From positions 159,916 to 223,915 of the forward strand of contig JAFMHK010000003.1 in assembly GCA_017854585.1 (NCBI GenBank): a DNA stretch of 64,000 nucleotides. The letters run 5' to 3'. This DNA is from Paracoccaceae bacterium. Lineage in GTDB: Bacteria; Pseudomonadota; Alphaproteobacteria; Rhodobacterales; Rhodobacteraceae. A program made the translations under genes and the position numbers. Shown here in pieces: positions 18,989-29,626 of this stretch. The notes under the pieces were generated by a model that searched no databases, was not told the DNA's origin, and was given only the letters and a program-made list of their open reading frames with translations. Position 1 is the stretch's first letter, and each line of letters starts with the position of its first letter.

Positions 18989-19040
18989 CCGCCCGCGCCG
19001 CTGGCCTACCGTTTCAGTATTGAAAACCGGAGGGCGACAG

Positions 19041-19454
19041 ATGCGGCGGTCGATTTTGGCAATCATCATGGTTCTGTGCGGTCTGACCGCGCAGGCCCAA
19101 GAGGTTCTGGCCCCGAATTCGGATATCGAGGCCACGATCCAAGGCCAATTCGATGCATTTGCAGCCGAAGATCTGAACGGAGCATGGGCCTTTGCAAGCC
19201 CCAACATCCAACGCCTGTTCGAGACGCCCGAGACCTTCGGGCGGATGGTGCAGGAAGGCTATCCGATGGTGTGGGATCCGGCGCAGGTTGACTTCATCGA
19301 CCTGCAAACCCTGAGTGGTATCTTCGTGCAGCGGGTCCGAGTAACCGATCGGGCCGGTGCCACGCATTATTTGGGCTACCAGATGGTGCAAACGGACGCG
19401 GGTTGGCAGATCAATGCGGTAATGGTTTTGCCCGCCCCTGATGTCGGCGTCTAG
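19041..19454 (+). CDS. Secreted DUF4864 protein
   Basis: This 137-aa protein has a short signal peptide (MRRSILAIIMVLCGLTAQAQ) and a cystatin/NTF2-like body (IQGQFDAFAAEDLNGAWAFASPNIQRLF...GYQMVQTDAGWQINAVMVL) that I recognise as DUF4864. ATG at 19041 follows CGGAGG. Function unknown. It sits 52 bp after lysK and could be transcribed with it. Confidence 0.75.
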   Translation: MRRSILAIIMVLCGLTAQAQEVLAPNSDIEATIQGQFDAFAAEDLNGAWAFASPNIQRLFETPETFGRMVQEGYPMVWDPAQVDFIDLQTLSGIFVQRVRVTDRAGATHYLGYQMVQTDAGWQINAVMVLPAPDVGV

Positions 19455-19648
19455 ATCGCGCGCTGTTTGCGGCCCTGATTAATCACCGCTTAACGATTTT
19501 GCGCTAACTGTCTGCACTGTCTTCGGCATGTCATGTGCCGGGTTTTCCCAACAGTTGAACAATCGAGGTAGCCTTGCGCCCCAGCATCGGAGCGCGGGGC
19601 GTTTTGGCGTGGGCACGGGGCGCGTGTCGCGCAGAAAAGGGGTACGAC

Positions 19649-21940
19649 ATGAATCAGGTGATCACCGACGGTCTGGTGTTGATGCCGCCGCCATTTGCGG
19701 GCGGGTTGTCCGTTTGGTCGCGACAAGACGGCACGCCGGGAAGCGATACCTACGCAACTGCGCCCAACGCGGTTCTGGTCGCGGCGGATGCGGATTTTGG
19801 CGGTTGCCTGGAGGTCGTCAAGACCGAGACGACCACGCGTCTTCGTTATATGGGGCAAACGCCGATCCTTCCGGGAACTTACTTGCGGGTTTCGGCGCGG
19901 ATCAAGGCGTTGTCTGGCAACCTGCCGACGGTGCGCATCGCCGGATGGGCCGGGACGGCCACCGATACAAACGTGGCCGGTGCGGCGCAGACAGGGCCTT
20001 CGGTCACGTTGACCAGTTATGGCACGATCACGACCGTGACCGCGATCATCGGCACCGGGACGCGACCCGGTGTGGATATGCCTTGGGGCACGGATGCCGC
20101 CTATGGGCATCTGGGGCTGGACGTGACCGGGCCGAACGGCGGACAGGTGCGTATCGAAAGCATCAAGATCGAGGATGTGACCAGCGTTTTCCACCGCAAG
20201 CTGATGGACTGGGTGGATGTGAAGGATTTTGGCGCCACGGGTGACGGCACAACCGATGATCGCGCGGCCTTTGCTGCGGCGGACGCTGCCGCGGCTGGGC
20301 GCGAGGTGCTGGTAAGTGCTGGCACCTATCGCATCGGCTCCAACCTGACGATGAACAATCCGGTTCGGTTCGAGGGCAAGCTGACGGCGCCCGACGATGT
20401 GCGCGTCGCCCTGAACCAGAACTTTGACCTCAAAGGGTATTCCGAGGCTTTTGGCGACGACCTGATCGGGCTCAAGAAGGGCCTGCAGATGCTGTTCAAC
20501 CAATCCGATCACGAGGCGTTCGATCTGAACGGCAAACGGGTGGTGCTAAGCGCGCCCATCGACGTGCAGGGGGTGGTTGGAAACCGCAACAGCTATGCCA
20601 ACCGGCGGATTGTCCGGAACGGCCAATTGAGTGCCGATGACGGCCTCGCCTGGGCCGATGAGGTTCATACCCGCACCGGCACGTGGAATCGTAGCCTGCC
20701 CCAAGAGATCAGCAACGTGACCAACGTTGCGGCCATTCCCATTGGCGCGGTCATCACGGGCCCCGCAGGCGTCGGTCGCGAGATCTATGTGACGGGCAAG
20801 AACGAGGCGGCGGGAAAGGTGTTCCTGTCGAACCCGTTCTGGGGTGCGCCGACCAGCCAGACCTACACGTTCCGGCGGTTCAAGTACCTGCTGGACTTCA
20901 GTGGCTGGGCGAATTTGCAGCGATTCAAGATCACCGATGTCGAGTTTCTGTGTGCCGGTCGCTGCAGCGCCCTGTTAATGCCGATGGATGGTCTGATCTT
21001 TCAGATTCAGGACTGTTTTTTTACCGGCCCGAAGGATCGCGGCATTTCGTCGGCGGGGCAGGGATGTCAGGGGATGCAGGTCGACCGCTGCCAGTTCTTG
21101 TCGAACGAGCAGACGCTGCGTGTGCAGGACCGCGTGTCGATTGCCTTCAACACCAATTCGTCCGATGTGAAGATCCGCGACAATCGCGCGGTCAAGTTCC
21201 TGCATTTCGGCGTGATGGCAGGCACCGGCAACATCGTGATCGGGAACCATTTCTTTCAGGGCGACAATGAAACCGACGGGCTGCGCACCCCCGGGCTGGT
21301 CTTGACGGGAACCAATGCCAAGATGACCTTTACGGGGAATTACGTGGACAACTGCTTTATCGAGTGGGGCAATGAACACGATGCCGAGCCCGATCTGCAA
21401 TCCGAGCTTTCGTTCCACGGGCTGACGGTGAACTCCAACATCTTCTTTGCCACGGACGCCGGGCCCTGGATGAAATTCATCTCGATCAAGCCCTATGGGG
21501 CTGGCCATTACATCAACGGGATGACGGTCTGCGACAACCTTTTCAAGAAGACGGGCGGGTCGCAGTTGGACAGTGTGGATGGTGTCGATGACAGCGTCGC
21601 CGATTTGGACAAGGCGCGGTATGCCGACCTGTTGTTCAACGGAAACACCTACCATGGCATCGTCAAACGCACTGAAAACCCGGCCATCGTGCGGGCCGTT
21701 GAAAATACCGAAGCGCAGGTTTGGAACATTGATCTGAGCGATGTCCTGCCGTTTGAGGGCGAGGCGCGCAGCGCGCTGTCGGTGTTGCCGGATGGGGCGG
21801 TCAGGTCGGTCGCGAACGTGGCGATCTACACGACGCCCTATGCGACCAACCGCAACGGCGTCGGACAGCAGACGATCCGTCTGAACTGGTCCCAGCCGGT
21901 GAAGGGCGCGGTCCATCTGACGGCGCGCTGTGACGTGTAA
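19649..21940 (+). CDS. Large right-handed beta-helix protein (pectate-lyase-3/GH28-related, spike-like)
   Basis: This 763-aa protein has no signal peptide. An N-terminal jelly-roll-like region (about 1-185, GQTPILPGTYLRVSARIKAL) resembles a carbohydrate-binding module. WVDVKDFGATGDGTTDDRAAF (about 190-210) is the classic start of a pectate_lyase_3/tail-spike beta-helix, and repeated short strands with N and D turns follow (NTNSSDVKIRDNRA, GNIVIGNHFFQGDN). A missing signal plus this architecture fits phage tail spikes or the capsule-binding head spikes of Rhodobacterales gene transfer agents better than a secreted enzyme. No capsid or tail gene is nearby, so this is inference. A strong terminator follows. 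Confidence 0.75.
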   Translation: MNQVITDGLVLMPPPFAGGLSVWSRQDGTPGSDTYATAPNAVLVAADADFGGCLEVVKTETTTRLRYMGQTPILPGTYLRVSARIKALSGNLPTVRIAGWAGTATDTNVAGAAQTGPSVTLTSYGTITTVTAIIGTGTRPGVDMPWGTDAAYGHLGLDVTGPNGGQVRIESIKIEDVTSVFHRKLMDWVDVKDFGATGDGTTDDRAAFAAADAAAAGREVLVSAGTYRIGSNLTMNNPVRFEGKLTAPDDVRVALNQNFDLKGYSEAFGDDLIGLKKGLQMLFNQSDHEAFDLNGKRVVLSAPIDVQGVVGNRNSYANRRIVRNGQLSADDGLAWADEVHTRTGTWNRSLPQEISNVTNVAAIPIGAVITGPAGVGREIYVTGKNEAAGKVFLSNPFWGAPTSQTYTFRRFKYLLDFSGWANLQRFKITDVEFLCAGRCSALLMPMDGLIFQIQDCFFTGPKDRGISSAGQGCQGMQVDRCQFLSNEQTLRVQDRVSIAFNTNSSDVKIRDNRAVKFLHFGVMAGTGNIVIGNHFFQGDNETDGLRTPGLVLTGTNAKMTFTGNYVDNCFIEWGNEHDAEPDLQSELSFHGLTVNSNIFFATDAGPWMKFISIKPYGAGHYINGMTVCDNLFKKTGGSQLDSVDGVDDSVADLDKARYADLLFNGNTYHGIVKRTENPAIVRAVENTEAQVWNIDLSDVLPFEGEARSALSVLPDGAVRSVANVAIYTTPYATNRNGVGQQTIRLNWSQPVKGAVHLTARCDV

Positions 21941-21964
21941 GCGCCATGTGCTGAGGTGATGACG

Positions 21965-21999
21965 CCCCCCCGGTGTGCCAGTGCGCACCGGGGGGTTTT
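21965..21999 (+). terminator. Strong rho-independent terminator
   Basis: A 13-bp stem (CCCCCCGGTGTGC with GCGCACCGGGGGG) with a 4-base loop is followed by TTTTG. It closes the beta-helix gene 25 bases after its stop. Confidence 0.9.
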
Positions 22000-22031
22000 G
22001 CTTTGCGGGAGTGCGCGCTAGATCACGCCAT

Positions 22032-22508
22032 ATGACAATACTACCCGTTGAAAACGTCCAAGATTATCCGCGCCCGCCTGCCGTTCAACAGGTAAGGGAA
22101 AGGTTGCGCGTTGTGTTTTCTGGCGTGCCGGTTGCCGATACGCAGGCAGGGTGGCGGGTGCTGGAAACGCATCATGCGCCCACCTATTACCTGCCGATCG
22201 GGGATGTGCTTGCATCGGCCCTTGTGGCCAGTTCGCGTGAAACGTTTTGCGAATGGAAAGGCAGGGCGGTTTATTGGGATCTGGTGGTGAATGGGCAGCG
22301 CGCGCGGAACGCGGCGTGGAGCTATCCAGCACCGACCGCCAAATTCGAAGCCATCAAGGATCATATCGCGTTCTATGCCACATCCGTTGGACAGGCGTGG
22401 GTCGGCGATATCCGCGTGGTGCCGCAACCCGGTGATTTCTATGGCGGTTGGGTCACACCCAACCTGACCGGGCGGATCAAGGGCGCGGTGGGGACGACGC
22501 ACTGGTAA
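22032..22508 (+). CDS. DUF427-family protein
   Basis: This 158-aa cytoplasmic protein shows the DUF427 signature: VFSGVPVADTQAGWRVLETHHAPTYY, then SRETFCEWKGRAVYWD and a late WVGDIRVVPQPGDFYGGWVTP. The family has a small beta-barrel fold and unknown function. The start at 22032 has only a weak ribosome-binding site. It begins just after the terminator of the beta-helix gene, and its last 32 bases overlap, tail to tail, the HugZ-like gene on the other strand. Confidence 0.85.
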   Translation: MTILPVENVQDYPRPPAVQQVRERLRVVFSGVPVADTQAGWRVLETHHAPTYYLPIGDVLASALVASSRETFCEWKGRAVYWDLVVNGQRARNAAWSYPAPTAKFEAIKDHIAFYATSVGQAWVGDIRVVPQPGDFYGGWVTPNLTGRIKGAVGTTHW

Positions 22509-22971
22509 GGTCGCTGGCCGTCAGGTGAAATGCCTTGCCGAACCCGCCGTTCAGAAACCCGTGTGTCGGCGCAAGCCGGACAAGCTGAAAATCCTTGAAA
22601 TCATAGTAAAGTTGCGCCTTGGGGTAGTGGTGCAGATAATGCGCCCGCAGGGCTGCCTTGTCGGCTGGTCCGGCGATGCATTGCAGGGTCAGGCGCGGAT
22701 GCGTGAGGGGGTCACCCTTTGCCCCCGGTTCGCCCAGCAACAAAGAGCAGGCAGGGCTGGCGGCAAGCGCCGTGGTGTGGGTGGACAGCTGAGAGATCAG
22801 CGTAAGTGGCACGCCATCGGGTCCGGGCACAACGGCGATGCGGGTCACCATGGGGCTGCCGGTCGCGGGGTCGGTCACGCCCAGTGCGCCGAAACGCGCC
22901 GTGTCGATCAATGCGCGCGCAAGCGCGCGGGCATCATCATCTGTGGGGCGGATGGGGGTGGTTTGGGCCAT
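22477..22971 (-). CDS. HugZ/pyridoxamine-phosphate-oxidase-like heme or flavin-binding protein
   Basis: This 164-aa protein has the split-barrel PNPOx-like pattern: an N-terminal ARALIDTARFGALGVTDPATGSPMVTRIAV, then SQLSTHTTALAASPACSLLLGEPG and a C-terminal QLYYDFKDFQLVRLAPTHGFLNGGFGKAF. This C-terminal block is typical of HugZ-type proteins used in heme binding or degradation. Without the longer HugZ C-terminal domain it is better called HugZ-like. It overlaps the 3' end of the DUF427 gene by 32 bases. Confidence 0.75.
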   Translation of the reverse strand: MAQTTPIRPTDDDARALARALIDTARFGALGVTDPATGSPMVTRIAVVPGPDGVPLTLISQLSTHTTALAASPACSLLLGEPGAKGDPLTHPRLTLQCIAGPADKAALRAHYLHHYPKAQLYYDFKDFQLVRLAPTHGFLNGGFGKAFHLTASDLTSASSPPRP

Positions 22972-22991
22972 GGTGCGACGCTAGCATGCCG

Positions 22992-23723
22992 CTAGAATTG
23001 CTGCCACAGTCCCAATTGCAGGCCCATCACATCGGCACCGCCATCCGAAACCCGGCCACCCAACTGCACCGATGTCCCGGTCCGAATGTCGTAGACCAAC
23101 GCGGGCAGGTAGCTGACCACGCTGTCGGCGTCGGGCCATTCCTCGACCTTCAGGGTGCTGATGAAGCTGATCCGGTCGGACAGGGAAAGCCCCACGGTCG
23201 CCTCGGCCTGCCAGATCAGTTGATCGAGCGTCATATCTTGCATTGCGCGCGCCTCGAACGTCAGCCATCCGCCCTGATGCGCGACTGGCAAGAACCACAA
23301 CCGCCCGTTGCCCACGCCGAACCCCCGCCCAGCCGATATCGCAAGCCGCGCCATGCTGCTTTCGCCAACGTCCGTCACTGCGCGGGTGCCCGCCCCCAGA
23401 TCGACGGCGAATTGCCAGGTCGCGTCCGGCGGGGTCAGGGTGTAGCGCAGAAATCCGATGGCCTGTTCGCTGACCTCGCCCTGCATCAGATCAAGCCCGA
23501 ATGTCAGGCGGCGACCCAAGCCGATCTCGCCGTAAAGGACGCGCGAGGTCTCGGGCTGGATCTGACCCATGAACAGGTCATCGCGCGCATCCTCGCCCAT
23601 GACCGCGAACGACAAGAATACATCACCCGCTTCCCGTGCCCATGGCCCCGCCTGCGCCGTCATTGTCATGGTCATGGTCATCAGACCCTGCATTGCAGCG
23701 AAAAGGATAAAGACCCGTTTCAT
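22992..23723 (-). CDS. Secreted, probably outer-membrane beta-barrel protein
   Basis: This 243-aa protein has a Sec signal peptide whose hydrophobic part contains an MTMTMT repeat (cleavage near AQAG). The mature part is rich in alternating aromatic/hydrophobic strands (FLRYTLTPPDATWQFAVDLGAG, WQAEATVGLSLSDRISFIS) and ends in phenylalanine (GLQLGLWQQF), as outer-membrane barrels recognised by BamA usually do. ATG at 23723 is preferred to a TTG 18 bases upstream. No family is recognised. Confidence 0.65.
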   Translation of the reverse strand: MKRVFILFAAMQGLMTMTMTMTAQAGPWAREAGDVFLSFAVMGEDARDDLFMGQIQPETSRVLYGEIGLGRRLTFGLDLMQGEVSEQAIGFLRYTLTPPDATWQFAVDLGAGTRAVTDVGESSMARLAISAGRGFGVGNGRLWFLPVAHQGGWLTFEARAMQDMTLDQLIWQAEATVGLSLSDRISFISTLKVEEWPDADSVVSYLPALVYDIRTGTSVQLGGRVSDGGADVMGLQLGLWQQF

Positions 23724-23832
23724 GGTGCAACTCTTCTGCAACCAACCTTAACAAAAGCCTAACAGCGCCTTGAACATCCGCCCAAGGCGCGCCACCGTCA
23801 CAACGCGCGACGACTTTGGGGGGAGATGCGAC

Positions 23833-24429
23833 ATGGCGCTTGTGCGGCCACTTGACGAAAATGAAATGGAGCCGGACCTGCGCGCGCAGGTGCAGTTCTT
23901 CAAGGGTCCCTTGGGTGTGATCCCGAATTCCGTGCGCACGATGGCGCACCGCAGCCCCATCGCGCAGGCGTTCACCAACCTGAATGTCGCCGTGATGACC
24001 GATTACGGATCGGTCACGCCTGAATTCAAGCGGCTGATCGGCTATGTCAGCAGCTTCGCGTCCGGCTGCCTTTATTGTCAGGCGCATATGATTCTGGCCT
24101 CGGAACGGTTCGGGGCATCAGAGGAACGGTTGAACGACGTGTTCGATTTCGAAGCATCCGCCCATTACAGCGATGCCGAGAAAGCCGCGCTTGCCTTTGC
24201 TCATGCCGCGACGCAAGTCCCCAATGCCGTGACGTCCGAGGTGGGCCAACGCCTGCGCGCCCATTGGCCCGAAGAGGCCATCGTGGAGATCATGGGGGTT
24301 GTCGCCCTGTTCGGATATCTGAACCGTTGGAACGACTCGATGGGGTCCGCGCTGGAGGATCTGCCGATTTCCAGAGGCGAGGCGCGCTTGGCGGATGCGA
24401 CCGGGTGGAGCGTGGGCAAACACGCATGA
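23833..24429 (+). CDS. Carboxymuconolactone decarboxylase/AhpD-like peroxidase-family protein
   Basis: This 198-aa protein has the AhpD/CMD core: the CxxCxxxH motif (C79, C82, H85 in GCLYCQAH), preceded by PEFKRLIGYVSSFASG and followed by FAHAATQVPNAVT and a late VVALFGYLNRWNDSM. Such proteins use the two cysteines as an alkylhydroperoxidase disulfide pair. ATG at 23833 follows GGGGGGAG. Its stop overlaps the next gene's start (ATGA), so translation is coupled. Confidence 0.88.
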   Translation: MALVRPLDENEMEPDLRAQVQFFKGPLGVIPNSVRTMAHRSPIAQAFTNLNVAVMTDYGSVTPEFKRLIGYVSSFASGCLYCQAHMILASERFGASEERLNDVFDFEASAHYSDAEKAALAFAHAATQVPNAVTSEVGQRLRAHWPEEAIVEIMGVVALFGYLNRWNDSMGSALEDLPISRGEARLADATGWSVGKHA

Positions 24430-25262
24430 GCGAACTGGTGCGTGATGTCAGGGCCGCCTTGGCCGACCGGGGTGAACCGGTCAGCAAGCTGGGCTATTTC
24501 TGTGCGCCGTTCCGTCCTGCAAGCGGCCCGCTGTCCGACCATGTGATCAAGACATACCGGGGCGGCCGCGACCCCGAACTTCTTGAACAACTGGCGCGGC
24601 GGCACGAACAATACGTGAATTGCCTGACACAGGCCGGTGTCCGCGTGCCCCACACCCGGTTCGTCTTGATCAACGAGGCCGGTTTTCTGCGTCCCGTGAT
24701 CGTGCAGAAGGCCCTGCCCGAAGCGACCTTGCTGCGCCCGATGTTGATGCAGGCCGATACCGCCAGCGCCATCGCGCTGCTGGATCGTGCCGCCGGGTCC
24801 ATCGCCGATTTCTGGCAGGCCGTCGCGCAACGCCCCGAACGTATCGGGTATCATCCCTCGATCCGGAATTTCGCGATGGATGCGGATGGCCCGGTGTTCT
24901 TCGACACCTTTCCGCCGCTGATCGGCTATAGCCGCGCGGATATGGGCCGCCTGCTGCTGCGATTTTCCGAAAGCGGGCTGATCCGTGGTGTGGGCAGCGT
25001 TTTCCCCGAACGGATCAGGGCCATTCAAGATGAATGGTATTCCCCGGCCGGCACCATTGTCGGCCTGATCGGAAGCGCCGTTCGCCTGCGCCCGGACGAT
25101 CGCGATGCGCTGCTGGACTGGGGGCGTGGCTTTGCCGAGAGCCGCCTGAAAACCGCCCTGCGCGATGAGGTGATCGCAGAACTGGCCCGTCCGCCGCGTC
25201 TGCCCGCCGCATGGACCACGATGCGCCGTGTTCTGGGGCTGGAAGGCCGTCCGAATGTCTGA
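24426..25262 (+). CDS. Uncharacterised protein coupled to AhpD-like gene and trmL
   Basis: This 278-aa soluble protein is not one I recognise. The start ATG overlaps the previous stop (ATGA), and its end overlaps the trmL start by 8 bases, so the three genes form one translationally coupled unit. The pattern RPVIVQKALPEATLLRP ... GYHPSIRNFAMDADGPVFFDTFPPLIGYSRADMGRLLLRF recalls the catalytic lobe of small-molecule kinases, where a D-x-x-N-like loop precedes an FFDT segment. That resemblance is weak. Base use is like its neighbours, giving no sign of transfer. Confidence 0.7.
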   Translation: MSELVRDVRAALADRGEPVSKLGYFCAPFRPASGPLSDHVIKTYRGGRDPELLEQLARRHEQYVNCLTQAGVRVPHTRFVLINEAGFLRPVIVQKALPEATLLRPMLMQADTASAIALLDRAAGSIADFWQAVAQRPERIGYHPSIRNFAMDADGPVFFDTFPPLIGYSRADMGRLLLRFSESGLIRGVGSVFPERIRAIQDEWYSPAGTIVGLIGSAVRLRPDDRDALLDWGRGFAESRLKTALRDEVIAELARPPRLPAAWTTMRRVLGLEGRPNV

Positions 25263-25728
25263 CACCCCCCGGATGTCGGTGGTGCTGGTCACGCCCGAGA
25301 TCCCCGGAAACACAGGATCGGTCGGCCGGACCTGTGTTGCGCTTGACCTCGATCTGGTGCTGATCAGGCCCTATGGGTTTGACATCACAGACAAATCCGT
25401 GCGGCGCGCGGGCCTTGATTACTGGCAGCATGTCAGGCTTTTCGAATTTGACAGCTGGCCCGCGTTTCTGGAAGCGCGATCGCCGCGCCGTGACCAGTTG
25501 TTCTTCTTCGAGGAACACGGCGCGGGAAGCGTATATGACCCTGATTACCCGTGCGACGCGTATCTTGTCTTTGGGTGTGAAACCAAGGGTCTGCCACCTT
25601 CGGTGTTGGACACAAATGCCGACCGCATCTTCAACCTGCCGATGCGCAGCCCCCATATCCGCAGCCTGAATCTGGCCAATGCGGTCACCGCGGTGGCGTA
25701 TCAGGCGATGCGAAACACGCTTTCATAG
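25255..25728 (+). CDS. trmL: tRNA (cytidine(34)-2'-O)-methyltransferase
   Basis: This 157-aa SPOUT methyltransferase 2'-O-methylates the wobble base of tRNA-Leu isoacceptors using SAM. The family landmarks are PEIPGNTGSVGRTCVAL, the loop YLVFGCETKGLP and the C-terminal trefoil-knot motif MRSPHIRSLNLANAVTAVAYQ. The length is typical. ATG at 25255 overlaps the end of the preceding gene by 8 bases and has GGAAGG upstream. Confidence 0.94.
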   Translation: MSDTPRMSVVLVTPEIPGNTGSVGRTCVALDLDLVLIRPYGFDITDKSVRRAGLDYWQHVRLFEFDSWPAFLEARSPRRDQLFFFEEHGAGSVYDPDYPCDAYLVFGCETKGLPPSVLDTNADRIFNLPMRSPHIRSLNLANAVTAVAYQAMRNTLS

Positions 25729-25992
25729 ATCCGGCCACAGGGTCCGTGATGCGCCTGAGGGCAGGGCGCCGTCGCGGTCCGTGCGGATGATCCATGGCTG
25801 GCGGCATGGGGGGGTGAGAACGGTCATCTGGCTTGGTGCCCCCCCAATCCGATGCCGGTTGGAACCTGCGATCAACCCTTCGTCAGTTCGTCGCCAAACT
25901 GTCCCGATTCCAGACCAATCTCGCCCTAATTGCGCCACGGATTCCAGCGAACACGTGTTCAATGTTTGTTAACGGTATCTGAGGGTAGGACC

Positions 25993-26490
25993 ATGAAACC
26001 AGAGACTTTTTCGCGCTTTATGATTTCCGAGGACGGTGCCGTCACCGTCGACTGGGTTGTTCTTACCGCTGCGATCGTTGGCCTTGGCATGGCAACGATG
26101 GCCGTGGTTTCGGCTGGCGTTGAAAGCCTCAGCAACGATACTGCCGGTCAGCTTGCCGAGATTGACGCCGGCGACATGCCCTTTGGCGCGCTGGCGCGCA
26201 ACAGCAGCGGTTGGGGGTCGTTTGGTCTTGTGAACGCGCTGGGGTATGACGAGCAGCACTTCGAGAATTGGGCGGCAACCGGCATTGGCGATGGCTCAGG
26301 CCAGCAAACAGCGGACCAAGACGTACTGGACCGCTACAACTATGCCGTCGGCGGTTTGGACACTTGGGGCGACCGCGGAGACGCTGTTGATGCCATCGGC
26401 GCACTTGAGGCCGAGATGCAATCGCGTGGCATGGAGTTGCCGGGCGATGCACCGCGATATGCCGATTTGGTTGGCAGCTATCAGAGTTGA
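25993..26490 (+). CDS. Flp/TadE-like prepilin-type protein (orphan)
   Basis: This 165-aa protein starts with a short charged leader (KPETFSRFMISEDGAVTVDW) and one long hydrophobic helix (about 20-45, VVLTAAIVGLGMATMAVVSAGV), the layout of Flp/Tad-type pilins or pseudopilins. The remaining 115 residues are soluble, Gly/Asp-rich, and unlike a short Flp pilin. No tad or cpa genes are nearby. ATG at 25993 follows GAGGGTAGGA, and a terminator follows the stop, so it is monocistronic. The 264-bp gap upstream holds no other recognisable feature. Confidence 0.6.
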   Translation: MKPETFSRFMISEDGAVTVDWVVLTAAIVGLGMATMAVVSAGVESLSNDTAGQLAEIDAGDMPFGALARNSSGWGSFGLVNALGYDEQHFENWAATGIGDGSGQQTADQDVLDRYNYAVGGLDTWGDRGDAVDAIGALEAEMQSRGMELPGDAPRYADLVGSYQS

Positions 26491-26516
26491 TGTCGTCACA
26501 CGATGCTGGGGTGCCG

Positions 26517-26546
26517 AAGGCCGCGCAATGCGCGGCCTTTGTTTTT
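26517..26546 (+). terminator. Rho-independent terminator
   Basis: A perfect 10-bp stem (AAGGCCGCGC with GCGCGGCCTT) with a 3-base loop is followed by TGTTTTT, 27 bases after the pilin-like gene's stop. Confidence 0.93.
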
Positions 26547-26657
26547 CCGGCATAGGCATCGCGTTTCCCCGTCTTGCGATAGGCTTTGGTTATCGCGAGT
26601 TGCGCCCGCCGTCGTCGTGACTAGATGGACGATGAACACCAGCAAAGGAACGCCCAC

Positions 26658-26906
26658 ATGCTATGCCCCGTCGATGGAACCACCCTTGTGATGTCAGACC
26701 GCCAAGGGGTCGAGATCGATTACTGCCCTGCCTGTCGCGGTGTCTGGCTGGATCGGGGAGAGTTGGACAAGATCATCGAACGTTCGGTTCCTGCCGCACC
26801 GGCCGCACCCGTTGGCCGTGCGGAACCTGCCTATGACGATGATCGCGGGCAGGGCTACAAGAAGAAGCGGCGTGGGTCGTTTCTGGATGATATCTTCGAT
26901 TTCTAA
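26658..26906 (+). CDS. TFIIB-type zinc-ribbon protein
   Basis: This 82-aa protein has the zf-TFIIB pattern: LCPVDGTTL at the N-terminus, then YCPACRGVWLDRGELDKIIE. The second Cys of the first pair is Asp (CPVD), a variant I have seen in this family. A Pro/Ala linker and a basic-then-acidic tail (KKKRRGSFLDDIFDF) follow. ATG at 26658 (AAAGGA upstream) is preferred to one 33 bases earlier. Role unknown. Confidence 0.85.
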   Translation: MLCPVDGTTLVMSDRQGVEIDYCPACRGVWLDRGELDKIIERSVPAAPAAPVGRAEPAYDDDRGQGYKKKRRGSFLDDIFDF

Positions 26907-26918
26907 AGGTCACGCCCG

Positions 26919-27388
26919 TCAGGCAAGGGGCATTTCGGTACAGGTGCGGAACTGGATGACTGCGGGGGCAGCGCCTTCTAACGGGATCGTCACGGCCTCG
27001 GTGCCCGCAAGGGCGGTGGCGGTGTCATTGAACTGCAATCCATCCAGAACGTTGCCAAACCCGCGATCCGTGACTGTCAGGGCCGCACCATGATCTGACA
27101 ATTGATGCAGGCTTGTCGCGATCTGGTTCGGCTGTGCGCCGAAGAATTCCAGCGCGAAAACCGCCGCGTCGGGCCACGTCGCGCCCATGAGGCCAAGCGT
27201 GATCGCGTATTCGGCCAGGCCCGGGTCATACGTCAGGCGCAGCGTGACCTCGGGCGTGGTGTGGGTCAGCGTGCAAAGCGGCCCCTCGGTTTCGGCCTCC
27301 CACGCGTGGGCGGGCAGGGGCAGCGCAAGCGCAAGGATGGCGGCACGGCTTGGCCAACGTCGTGCCCGCGCGGGTCGATCTTGCGCCA

Positions 27389-27392
<4 letters not shown>
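26919..27392 (-). CDS. Secreted protein of unknown function, coupled to uvrB
   Basis: This 157-aa protein has a long signal peptide (basic [11 protein letters not shown] then [13 protein letters not shown], cleavage near AHA-W). The mature part holds two cysteines (PLCTLTH and FRTCTEM) that could pair. The start is ATGATG, and the internal TGA is the uvrB stop, giving a 4-base overlap and likely re-initiation. I recognise no domain. It is odd that a periplasmic protein is coupled to a cytoplasmic DNA-repair subunit. Confidence 0.7.
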
Positions 27393-29581
<2,189 letters not shown>

Positions 29582-29611
29582 GGCAAACCCCTTGGCTGAC
29601 CTGACTAGAAT

Positions 29612-29626
29612 GGTCTTATTTTGTTC
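29612..29626 (-). promoter_or_regulatory. Candidate LexA/SOS box upstream of uvrB
   Basis: Read toward uvrB, the site is GAAC-AAAATAA-GACC, one base from the alphaproteobacterial LexA pattern GAAC-N7-GAAC. An A-rich spacer is usual. The position, 31 bp before the uvrB start, fits an SOS operator. The rest of the 376-bp divergent gap (29582-29957) holds no gene I can support. Confidence 0.5.

Noticed and set aside
19649..22508. Prophage or gene transfer agent cluster
   Set aside because: Only the spike-like gene fits; no capsid, portal, terminase or tail genes are in the window.
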